DNA of 64,000 nucleotides from Ctena decussata (Eukaryota > Mollusca > Bivalvia > Lucinida > Lucinidae), in NCBI GenBank assembly GCA_963989385.1, contig OZ022511.1:310001-374000 (forward strand), in the 5' to 3' direction. Each line of letters starts with the position of its first letter. The stretch's first letter is position 1. Under the pieces are notes generated by a model. That model saw nothing but the letters and a program-made list of their open reading frames with translations, ran no database searches and was not told the origin of the DNA. A program made the translations under genes and the position numbers. Below, in pieces: positions 13,301-22,514 of the stretch.

Positions 13301-14709
13301 TCAGCCCGAATTGTGCAAGTCACCTAAGGTCACGAATCGTCCCGAACGTGTAGCCCAAATTGTGAAAATTTCAAACCGCTACTGCTTGCTTGTATGAGTA
13401 GGTAGCCATCTGAAACTTGGCATATATAAAGGCCATTAACATGTCTACATGCATGCACAATCTTATGTCAACTGATTGCATAACTTGCGAATTATAGGCC
13501 ATCGAAATTTGTGTAAAGAAAAGTTTGTGCGACTTTAGCTCCCAAACAGAATAAAAGCTAAAGCTGAAATAGCCTTCATTCTATTTCACTTATTTGTGTC
13601 TACACATGTATATGTTTTGCAGAGACTCAAAGCTCTTGAGAATGGAGAAAATGAGGTGTCAATTTTGCATTGGACCCTATGGGAAAATGCATTAAACGCC
13701 TACTGCTCCGACGTTCAGCGACCGATAACATCCATCTTTACACTGTAAACGGTAATTACATAGGTACATGCCTGGGGCAAATAACAGCGCAAATAATTGT
13801 CCATGTGCAGAGTAATAAAGGAGCAAACTTTTATGTATGGGCTGCAGTGGAAGTTATTCTTAAAAGGTGACTTTCACGAATCGTTCTGAAACTCTGCTAA
13901 AATTACAGATAATTCCCATATATTTCTTGGGAAAAAATCCCAGAAATTCTCCTTTCTCCGTTGTCGAGATATTCGAGGGCAAAGTCGTGCAGTTTACGAC
14001 TTCCAGGGGCTATAACTCGAAAACTAAAGAACGAGAATTTTTGGCACATATGGTCAATTGAATGTTTATCCCAACCCTCTCATTTGGCACTAGTTTCAGC
14101 CCGAATTGTGCAAGTCACCTAAGGTCACGAATCGTCCCGAACGTGTAGCCCAAATTGTGAAAATTTCAAACCGCTACTGCTTGCTTGTATGAGTAGGTAG
14201 CCATCTGAAACTTGGCATATATAAAGGCCATTAACATGTCTACATGCATGCACAATCTTATGTCAACTGATTGCATAACTTGCGAATTATAGGCCATCGG
14301 AATTTGTGTAAAGAAAAGTTTGTGCGACTTTAGCTCCCAAACGGAATAAAAGCTAAAGCTGAAATAGCCTTCATTCTATTTCACTTATTTGTGTCTACAC
14401 ATGTATATGTTTTGCAGAGACTCAAAGCTCTTGAGAATGGAGAAAATGAGGTGTCAATTTTGCATTGGACTCTATGGGAAAATGCATTAAACGCCTACTG
14501 CTCCGACGTTCAGCGACCGATAACATCCATCTTTACACTGTAAACGGTAATTACATAGGTACATGCCTGGGGCAAATAACAGCGCAAATAATTGTCCATG
14601 TGCAGAGTAATAAAGGAGCAAACTTTTATGTATGGGCTGCAGTGGAAGTTATTCTTAAAAGGTGACTTTCACGAATCGTTCTGAAACTCTGCTAAAATTA
14701 CAGATAATT

Positions 14710-14742
14710 GAGCCCGTCCAGATAGAAATCGACCTTATGACA
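14710..14742 (+). repeat. Left TIR of E2 (33 bp)
   Basis: Begins GAGCCCGTCCAGATAG and ends in TTATGACA; a perfect reverse complement of 17328-17360. Preceded by TSD AATT at 14706-14709. Confidence 0.95.
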
Positions 14743-14897
14743 TAAAAATTCGATTTTTAGGTTTTCTGTTATCGGAATGCGCATGCCATTATAGAACAAA
14801 ATGGTAAAACACGTTTGGAGTTAGCTAGATTATTAAGTATGTTATGACACTTTTAAACATACTGGTATCTAATGAAATTTGCCAGAATAACGTTACC

Positions 14898-14905
14898 TGA
14901 CGTCA
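14898..14905. promoter_or_regulatory. Subterminal TGACGTCA palindrome near left end of E2
   Basis: TGACGTCA lies about 190 bp inside the left end, within CCTGACGTCACGTTA. The same octamer lies about 55 bp inside the right end. It matches a CRE/bZIP-type site and may instead serve as a transposase-binding subterminal motif. It is present at the equivalent places of E3 and E4, and as a longer palindrome in E5. Confidence 0.4.
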
Positions 14906-15902
14906 CGTTACACTGTTATGGATAACGCCATTATCAATGTTTTCCCTTGAAATGCATATCATTATCATTAACGTTAACACAGCAAACGCATGTAATCAGT
15001 ACGAGTAAATTTTCCCGTAACAAAGCTCTAGACTTTGGTCCCACCCTGGGACATGCCTCTTGGGATAGGTAGAAAATATCGAACGGCTTTGATCCAGGTG
15101 GATGTCATACCACATATGACCACTTTACCTCGAACCGTAATCAAAAAATATATTTTCCGAAGAGCAGCTATAACAAGAAGTAAACTAAATATTTGGACTG
15201 ACCGACATGCTTAAGTACTGCCGTTCGCACGTACTGACGATCCGGAAACTTCATACACCCGGTCCTCCTTTGGCTTCGAGTGCATAAAGCAAATACCTTT
15301 AGATATTTTGAAATACTTCAACTGTTTCTAAAGATGAGTAAGCAATTAAGTTGAAGTTTGTCATTTCTTTTTAATAAAGCAAGAGTTCTCAGCAGCATTT
15401 TACCTTTAAGAGTAGATCGCATTTTTGAAAAGCTAACGTAAGTCACAAAAGTTGTTTCCCTTTGTAAAAATGATGGGAAAACATAGACATGTGGCATATG
15501 CCACCTCACAAGAAATATCACTTCTGCTTTGGAGCATCTGTTTACCATACGATTTACCAGGCCCAAAGGCCGAGATTATATATGCAGCTAGTGGACTCAA
15601 AGACACTGATGCAAATGCTGAGTTTATTTGCATACAGATAATTGCATGCATGTTCAGTTAAAGTCTCCATATTCCTATCAATTGTAAAATTGCCTAAACA
15701 CAAGTCTTTTTGAAAAGCAGTTCAACCTTCATGACTGGTGTCAAAATGTGGGTTGATGAGCGATTACTGTGGCTTGAAAGACTCATAATATTTCAACCTT
15801 TTTTTATGTGAAAATCAGTTACGTTTTATTTCGAGTTCCTCCCCTCGCTTTTCCACATCCACATCTATGCCAGCTTTTGGTTAAAACGGATTTCTTGATC
15901 AT

Positions 15903-16026
15903 ATAGGTGTCTCTTTAGTAGTAGTTTTTCAATTCTCATATCGACGTTGCCCCCGCACCTCAGCGGAACGAATCCATAGCCGCACTAACGGGGCGCCGAT
16001 TGTCCGTCCAATAGGCATCTCTTTAG
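15903..16026 (+). repeat. GC-rich 92-bp segment between 16-bp direct repeats inside E2
   Basis: The direct repeats are ATAGGTGTCTCTTTAG (15903-15918) and ATAGGCATCTCTTTAG (16011-16026). The segment between is distinctly GC-rich compared with the rest of the element and could pair internally (GCCCC with GGGGC, GCGG with CCGC). E5 has a single copy of the 16-mer at the equivalent place (55206-55221, reverse strand) and lacks the segment. Either something inserted here with a 16-bp target duplication, or E5 lost it by recombination between the repeats. The same arrangement is in E3 and E4. Confidence 0.7.
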
Positions 16027-16611
16027 AAAGGGGAGGTGATCTTATATTTTCAGTGTCCGTTACAAAAATAAAATCGTTACTTTGGTATCAGGTATGGACT
16101 TTGAGTTACCAAACCGCGGAAAAGCAAACAAATTACAATTTTAAACGAAAGTAAAACATCATTTTTTTAATTTGTTAATTTATTTTACAAATATAATCCA
16201 CCACCACCAGCAGTATAAACAGGAAAAAAAAGAAATAAAAATTATATAAGCTTAAGGAAAAAAAAAAAAAAACAGACGGACTTTTGACATAAACTCGCAA
16301 TTTTCATATGATTGGACAAGGAAATGTAAGTAGATCAAAATGGTTTGGGATCTCTGAAAACAGTGTTAAAATTGGAAAGCGTTTCGTCTTCCACCATCAG
16401 AGACATTAAGATTCAGACGACACTTTTGCCGTCTGTCACCTGGCAAGTTCGTCGGCGCTGACAGGCAGGACAGGATTAACTAACCGATTGTTTTGAGTTT
16501 AACGGTCCTTTGAGGCAGTATTTCAGTCTATATCGGGCAGTCTCCCAGAAAGAGGGAGAAAGAAGAGAAATGATAGACCAGAGAAAAATGTCCAAACAAC
16601 GCTCACCCGCA

Positions 16612-16631
16612 CCTACTGCAGGCACAGTAGG
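16612..16631 (+). repeat. Conserved internal hairpin of the element (E2 copy)
   Basis: Arms CCTACTG and CAGTAGG enclose a 6-nt loop. The stem is kept in E3 (20857-20876), E4 (44978-44997) and the diverged E5 (54092-54111), where loop changes extend the stem to 8 bp. Conservation of the stem beside a changed loop suggests a structural role, but four related copies are too few to be sure. Confidence 0.5.
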
Positions 16632-16917
16632 CCCTTGCCCTGCAATGTTCCAAATCAGTAGGACGCCACGGCACTGGAAGAGAGGAAAAAAATTATCTTC
16701 GACCTGGCAGTCTGTGATATAGAAAACAAGCAATGCATGAAAACTTAAAATTGCTTTTCACAAGTTTTTAGATCTACATTTTGTTGTCTTGCAGTTTAGA
16801 CTAAAAAATTGTAAACAATGTCAGTGAATGCATGAAAAAGCTGACGCTGTTTGTACACATGTACCTACACAAAACTATAGGCTTGGGATTTGTTTTTCGG
16901 TTCGGGATTTTATTTTT

Positions 16918-16980
16918 GATATTAATAATATAGTTATAATTATTAATAATATAGTTAATTATTATTATTATTATTATTAT
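16918..16980 (+). repeat. AT-rich microsatellite (TTA)n in E2
   Basis: An AATAAT-type stretch leads into a run of TTA units just before CCGAGATTG. E4 has two more TTA units than E2 and E3; E1 begins inside this tract and E5 has an AT-rich counterpart at 53753-53792. Confidence 0.9.
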
Positions 16981-17279
16981 CCGAGATTGAAAATTATTTT
17001 CGCGAGATCAAAGCTGAAATTTTATGAACATGAACTAAAACGGAACAAGAACCGTCGCCATATTCAAGCTTTTTTACGAATCTGCGAATAAAATATTTTT
17101 TTCAATTTATTAAATACGGTTATGAACGCAAACTGCATTTTTGGTGATGCATGATGCTTCAAAGAATCATATTTCTGGATTCCTGGCAATAAATATGCGG
17201 CTACGGTGGTTTCCCACACTATCAAAATTCATGTTAAAGTCCAATCACATGACGTGTGAAACAGCGGGAAAAAATCGTC

Positions 17280-17305
17280 TGACGTAACGTCAAACTTTGA
17301 CGTCA
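17280..17305. promoter_or_regulatory. Subterminal overlapping TGACGT palindromes near right end of E2
   Basis: Three overlapping palindromes occur: TGACGTAACGTCA (17280-17292), ACGTCAAACTTTGACGT (17287-17303) and TGACGTCA (17298-17305). The equivalent block in E1 carries a longer 21-bp odd palindrome; E4 has a C-to-A change that breaks the first two. Together with the left-end TGACGTCA this is a candidate transposase-binding or bZIP-binding cluster. Confidence 0.45.
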
Positions 17306-17327
17306 TTTATCTCAGTTTCACGTCGGG

Positions 17328-17360
17328 TGTCATAAGGTCGATTTCTATCTGGACGGGCTC
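17328..17360 (-). repeat. Right TIR of E2 (33 bp)
   Basis: Perfect reverse complement of 14710-14742; followed by TSD AATT at 17361-17364. Confidence 0.95.
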
Positions 17361-18954
17361 AATTCCCATATATTTCTTGGGAAAAAATCCCAGAAATTCT
17401 CCTTTCTCCGTTGTCGAGATATTCGAGGGCAAAGTCGTGCAGTTTACGACTTCCAGGGGCTATAACTCGAAAACTAAAGAACGAGAATTTTTGGCACATA
17501 TGGTCAATTGAATGTTTATCCCAACCCTCTCATTTGGCACTAGTTTCAACCCGAATTGTGCAAGTCACCTAAGGTCACGAATCGTCCCGAACGTGTAGCC
17601 CAAACTGTGAAAATTTCAAACCGCTACTGCTTGCTTGTATGAGTAGGTAGCCATCTGAAACTTGGCATATATAAAGGCCATTAACATGTCTACATGCATG
17701 CACAATCTTATGTTAACTGATTGCATAACTTGTGAATTATAGGCCATCGAAATTTGTGTAAAGAAAAGTTTGTGCGACTTTAGCTCCCAAACGGAATAAA
17801 AGCTAAAGCTGAAATAGCCTTCATTCTATTTCACTTATTTGTGTCTACACATGTATATGTTTTGCAGAGACTCAAAGCTCTTGAGAATGGAGAAAATGAG
17901 GTGTAAATTTTGCATTGGACCCTATGGGAAAATGCATTAAACGCCTACTGCTCCGACGTTCAGCGACCGATAACATCCATCTTTACACTGTAAACGGTAA
18001 TTACATAGGTACATGCCTGGGGCAAATAACAGCGCAAATAATTGTCCATGTGCAGAGTAATAAAGGAGCAAACTTTTATGTATGGGCTGCAGTGGAAGTT
18101 ATTCTTAAAAGGTGACTTTCACGAATCGTTCTGAAACTCTGCTAAAATTACAGATAATTCCCATATATTTCTTGGGAAAAAATCCCAGAAATTCTCCTTT
18201 CTCCGTTGTCGAGATATTCGAGGGCAAAGTCGTGCAGTTTACGACTTCCAGGGGCTATAACTCGAAAAGTAAAGAACGAGAATTTTTGGCACGTATGGTC
18301 AATTGAATGTTTATCCCAACCCTCTCATTTGGCACTAGTTTCAACCCGAATTGTGCAAGTCACCTAAGGTCACGAATCGTCCCGAACGTGTAGCCCAAAT
18401 TGTGAAAATTTCAAACCGCTACTGCTTGCTTGTATGAGTAGGTAGCCATCTGAAACTTGGCATATATAAAGGCCATTAACATGTCTACATGCATGCAAAA
18501 TCTTATGTCAACTGATTGCATAACTTGCGAATTATAGGCCATCGAAATTTGTGTAAAGAAAAGTTTGTGCGACTTTAGCTCCCAAACGGAATAAAAGCTA
18601 AAGCTGAAATAGCCTTCATTCTATTTCACTTATTTGTGTCTACACATGTATATGTTTTGCAGAGACTCAAAGCTCTTGAGAATGGAGAAAATGAGGTGTC
18701 AATTTTGCATTGGACCCTATGGGAAAATGCATTAAACGCCTACTGCTCCGACGTTCAGCGACCGATAACATCCATCTTTACACTGTAAACGGTAATTACA
18801 TAGGTACATGCCTGGGGCAAATAACAGCGCAAATAATTGTCCATGTGCAGAGTAATAAAGGAGCAAACTTTTATGTATGGGCTGCAGTGGAAGTTATTCT
18901 TAAAAGGTGACTTTCACGAATCGTTCTGAAACTCTGCTAAAATTACAGATAATT
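17361..18954 (+). repeat. Satellite array B: two 795-bp monomers between E2 and E3
   Basis: Exactly two monomers (17361 and 18156) plus the AATT duplicated at the E3 insertion. Private variants such as GTTAACTG near 17713, CTTGTGAATT near 17729, GTGTAAATTTT near 17903 and GCAAAATC near 18496 mark the copies and reappear after E3. Confidence 0.95.
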
Positions 18955-18987
18955 GAGCCCGTCCAGATAGAAATCGACCTTATGACA
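18955..18987 (+). repeat. Left TIR of E3 (33 bp)
   Basis: Identical to the left TIR of E2; preceded by TSD AATT at 18951-18954. Confidence 0.95.
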
Positions 18988-20856
18988 TAAAAATTCGATT
19001 TTTAGGTTTTCTGTTATCGGAATGCGCATGCCATTATAGAACAAAATGGTAAAACACGTTTGGAGTTAGCTAGATTATTAAGTATGTTATGACACTTTTA
19101 AACATACTGGTATCTAATGAAATTTGCCAGAATAACGTTACCTGACGTCACGTTACACTGTTATGGATAACGCCATTATCAATGTTTTCCCTTGAAATGC
19201 ATATCATTATCATTAACGTTAACACAGCAAACGCATGTAATCAGTACGAGTAAATTTTCCCGTAACAAAGCTCTAGACTTTGGTCCCACCCTGGGACATG
19301 CCTCTTGGGATAGGTAGAAAATATCGAACGGCTTTGATCCAGGTGGATGTCATACCACATATGACCACTTTACCTCGAACCGTAATCAAAAAATATATTT
19401 TCCGAAGAGCAGCTATAACAAGAAGTAAACTAAATATTTGGACTGACCGACATGCTTAAGTACTGCCGTTCGCACGTACTGACGATCCGGAAACTTCATA
19501 CACCCGGTCCTCCTTTGGCTTCGAGTGCATAAAGCAAATACCTTTAGATATTTTGAAATACTTCAACTGTTTCTAAAGATGAGTAAGCAATTAAGTTGAA
19601 GTTTGTCATTTCTTTTTAATAAAGCAAGAGTTCTCAGCAGCATTTTACCTTTAAGAGTAGATCGCATTTTTGAAAAGCTAACGTAAGTCACAAAAGTTGT
19701 TTCCCTTTGTAAAAATGATGGGAAAACATAGACATGTGGCATATGCCACCTCACAAGAAATATCACTTCTGCTTTGGAGCATCTGTTTACCATACGATTT
19801 ACCAGGCCCAAAGGCCGAGATTATATATGCAGCTAGTGGACTCAAAGACACTGATGCAAATGCTGAGTTTATTTGCATACAGATAATTGCATGCATGTTC
19901 AGTTAAAGTCTCCATATTCCTATCAATTGTAAAATTGCCTAAACACAAGTCTTTTTGAAAAGCAGTTCAACCTTCATGACTGGTGTCAAAATGTGGGTTG
20001 ATGAGCGATTACTGTGGCTTGAAAGACTCATAATATTTCAACCTTTTTTTATGTGAAAATCAGTTACGTTTTATTTCGAGTTCCTCCCCTCGCTTTTCCA
20101 CATCCACATCTATGCCAGCTTTTGGTTAAAACGGATTTCTTGATCATATAGGTGTCTCTTTAGTAGTAGTTTTTCAATTCTCATATCGACGTTGCCCCCG
20201 CACCTCAGCGGAACGAATCCATAGCCGCACTAACGGGGCGCCGATTGTCCGTCCAATAGGCATCTCTTTAGAAAGGGGAGGTGATCTTATATTTTCAGTG
20301 TCCGTTACAAAAATAAAATCGTTACTTTGGTATCAGGTATGGACTTTGAGTTACCAAACCGCGGAAAAGCAAACAAATTACAATTTTAAACGAAAGTAAA
20401 ACATCATTTTTTTAATTTGTTAATTTATTTTACAAATATAATCCACCACCACCAGCAGTATAAACAGGAAAAAAAAGAAATAAAAATTATATAAGCTTAA
20501 GGAAAAAAAAAAAAAAACAGACGGACTTTTGACATAAACTCGCAATTTTCATATGATTGGACAAGGAAATGTAAGTAGATCAAAATGGTTTGGGATCTCT
20601 GAAAACAGTGTTAAAATTGGAAAGCGTTTCGTCTTCCACCATCAGAGACATTAAGATTCAGACGACACTTTTGCCGTCTGTCACCTGGCAAGTTCGTCGG
20701 CGCTGACAGGCAGGACAGGATTAACTAACCGATTGTTTTGAGTTTAACGGTCCTTTGAGGCAGTATTTCAGTCTATATCGGGCAGTCTCCCAGAAAGAGG
20801 GAGAAAGAAGAGAAATGATAGACCAGAGAAAAATGTCCAAACAACGCTCACCCGCA

Positions 20857-20876
20857 CCTACTGCAGGCACAGTAGG
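20857..20876 (+). repeat. Conserved internal hairpin, E3 copy
   Basis: CCTACTG and CAGTAGG arms with a 6-nt loop, identical to E2. Confidence 0.5.
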
Positions 20877-21162
20877 CCCTTGCCCTGCAATGTTCCAAAT
20901 CAGTAGGACGCCACGGCACTGGAAGAGAGGAAAAAAATTATCTTCGACCTGGCAGTCTGTGATATAGAAAACAAGCAATGCATGAAAACTTAAAATTGCT
21001 TTTCACAAGTTTTTAGATCTACATTTTGTTGTCTTGCAGTTTAGACTAAAAAATTGTAAACAATGTCAGTGAATGCATGAAAAAGCTGACGCTGTTTGTA
21101 CACATGTACCTACACAAAACTATAGGCTTGGGATTTGTTTTTCGGTTCGGGATTTTATTTTT

Positions 21163-21225
21163 GATATTAATAATATAGTTATAATTATTAATAATATAGT
21201 TAATTATTATTATTATTATTATTAT
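21163..21225 (+). repeat. AT-rich microsatellite (TTA)n in E3
   Basis: Same tract and same unit number as E2. Confidence 0.9.
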
Positions 21226-21572
21226 CCGAGATTGAAAATTATTTTCGCGAGATCAAAGCTGAAATTTTATGAACATGAACTAAAACGGAACAAGAACCGT
21301 CGCCATATTCAAGCTTTTTTACGAATCTGCGAATAAAATATTTTTTTCAATTTATTAAATACGGTTATGAACGCAAACTGCATTTTTGGTGATGCATGAT
21401 GCTTCAAAGAATCATATTTCTGGATTCCTGGCAATAAATATGCGGCTACGGTGGTTTCCCACACTATCAAAATTCATGTTAAAGTCCAATCACATGACGT
21501 GTGAAACAGCGGGAAAAAATCGTCTGACGTAACGTCAAACTTTGACGTCATTTATCTCAGTTTCACGTCGGG

Positions 21573-21605
21573 TGTCATAAGGTCGATTTCTATCTGGACG
21601 GGCTC
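21573..21605 (-). repeat. Right TIR of E3 (33 bp)
   Basis: Reverse complement of 18955-18987; followed by TSD AATT at 21606-21609. Confidence 0.95.
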
Positions 21606-22514
21606 AATTCCCATATATTTCTTGGGAAAAAATCCCAGAAATTCTCCTTTCTCCGTTGTCGAGATATTCGAGGGCAAAGTCGTGCAGTTTACGACTTCCA
21701 GGGGCTATAACTCGAAAACTAAAGAACGAGAATTTTTGGCACATATGGTCAATTGAATGTTTATCCCAACCCTCTCATTTGGCACTAGTTTCAACCCGAA
21801 TTGTGCAAGTCACCTAAGGTCACGAATCGTCCCGAACGTGTAGCCCAAACTGTGAAAATTTCAAACCGCTACTGCTTGCTTGTATGAGTAGGTAGCCATC
21901 TGAAACTTGGCATATATAAAGGCCATTAACATGTCTACATGCATGCACAATCTTATGTTAACTGATTGCATAACTTGTGAATTATAGGCCATCGAAATTT
22001 GTGTAAAGAAAAGTTTGTGCGACTTTAGCTCCCAAACGGAATAAAAGCTAAAGCTGAAATAGCCTTCATTCTATTTCACTTATTTGTGTCTACACATGTA
22101 TATGTTTTGCAGAGACTCAAAGCTCTTGAGAATGGAGAAAATGAGGTGTAAATTTTGCATTGGACCCTATGGGAAAATGCATTAAACGCCTACTGCTCCG
22201 ACGTTCAGCGACCGATAACATCCATCTTTACACTGTAAACGGTAATTACATAGGTACATGCCTGGGGCAAATAACAGCGCAAATAATTGTCCATGTGCAG
22301 AGTAATAAAGGAGCAAACTTTTATGTATGGGCTGCAGTGGAAGTTATTCTTAAAAGGTGACTTTCACGAATCGTTCTGAAACTCTGCTAAAATTACAGAT
22401 AATTCCCATATATTTCTTGGGAAAAAATCCCAGAAATTCTCCTTTCTCCGTTGTCGAGATATTCGAGGGCAAAGTCGTGCAGTTTACGACTTCCAGGGGC
22501 TATAACTCGAAAAG

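Larger units (their letters stand above)
397..14709 (+). repeat. Satellite array A: 18 tandem copies of a 795-bp monomer
   Basis: Monomers begin at 397, 1192, 1987 and so on every 795 bp. The array is exactly 18 monomers plus the 4-bp TSD of the next element, with one 1-bp deletion (A6 to A5 at 11548-11552) shifting the later register. Copies are almost identical; variants are scattered single bases such as CTCGCG for CTTGCG near 3148, A-to-T at 10381, and GGACTC for GGACCC near 14471. The monomer is AT-rich. It contains a TATA-like box, two AATAAA motifs, a perfect 7-bp hairpin, a 17-bp direct repeat and two short open frames that start only at TTG and GTG. I recognise no gene, rRNA, snRNA or tRNA in it. 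The near-identity indicates recent homogenisation or assembly of very young copies. Confidence 0.97.
14710..17360 (+). mobile_element. Element E2, complete 2651-bp non-autonomous TIR transposon in the satellite
   Basis: Perfect 33-bp terminal inverted repeats (14710-14742 and 17328-17360) are flanked by AATT at 14706-14709 and 17361-17364. Removing the element and one AATT restores an intact 795-bp monomer, so this is a clean insertion with a 4-bp target-site duplication. The longest open frames are under 90 codons on either strand and resemble nothing I know, so it has no transposase and would need one in trans. Landmarks in order: a TGACGTCA palindrome at 14898-14905; a 92-bp GC-rich segment between 16-bp direct repeats (15903-16026); an A15 tract near 16258-16272; a CCTACTG/CAGTAGG hairpin at 16612-16631; a (TTA)n tract ending at 16980; and subterminal TGACGT palindromes at 17280-17305. 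Superfamily is unassigned: the 4-bp W-only TSD and GAGCCCGTCC terminus do not match a family I can name with confidence. Confidence 0.93.
18955..21605 (+). mobile_element. Element E3, complete 2651-bp non-autonomous TIR transposon
   Basis: Same length and orientation as E2, and I see no difference between them on reading. TIRs are at 18955-18987 and 21573-21605, with AATT at 18951-18954 and 21606-21609. It occupies the same base of the monomer as E1, E2 and E4. Internal landmarks are those of E2 shifted by 4245 bp: TGACGTCA 19143-19150, GC-rich segment 20148-20271, hairpin 20857-20876, (TTA)n ending at 21225. No transposase frame. It is the second unit of the 4245-bp composite repeat, so it need not represent a separate transposition. 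Confidence 0.93.

Noticed and set aside
397..14709. CRISPR-like array of repeats and spacers
   Set aside because: The unit is a contiguous 795-bp tandem monomer without short repeats separated by unique spacers.
15318..15661. Short overlapping frames on both strands in E2 (repeated in E3 and E4)
   Set aside because: All are under 85 codons, overlap each other on opposite strands, and are identical in copies only because the copies are recent duplicates. No transposase motif is seen.
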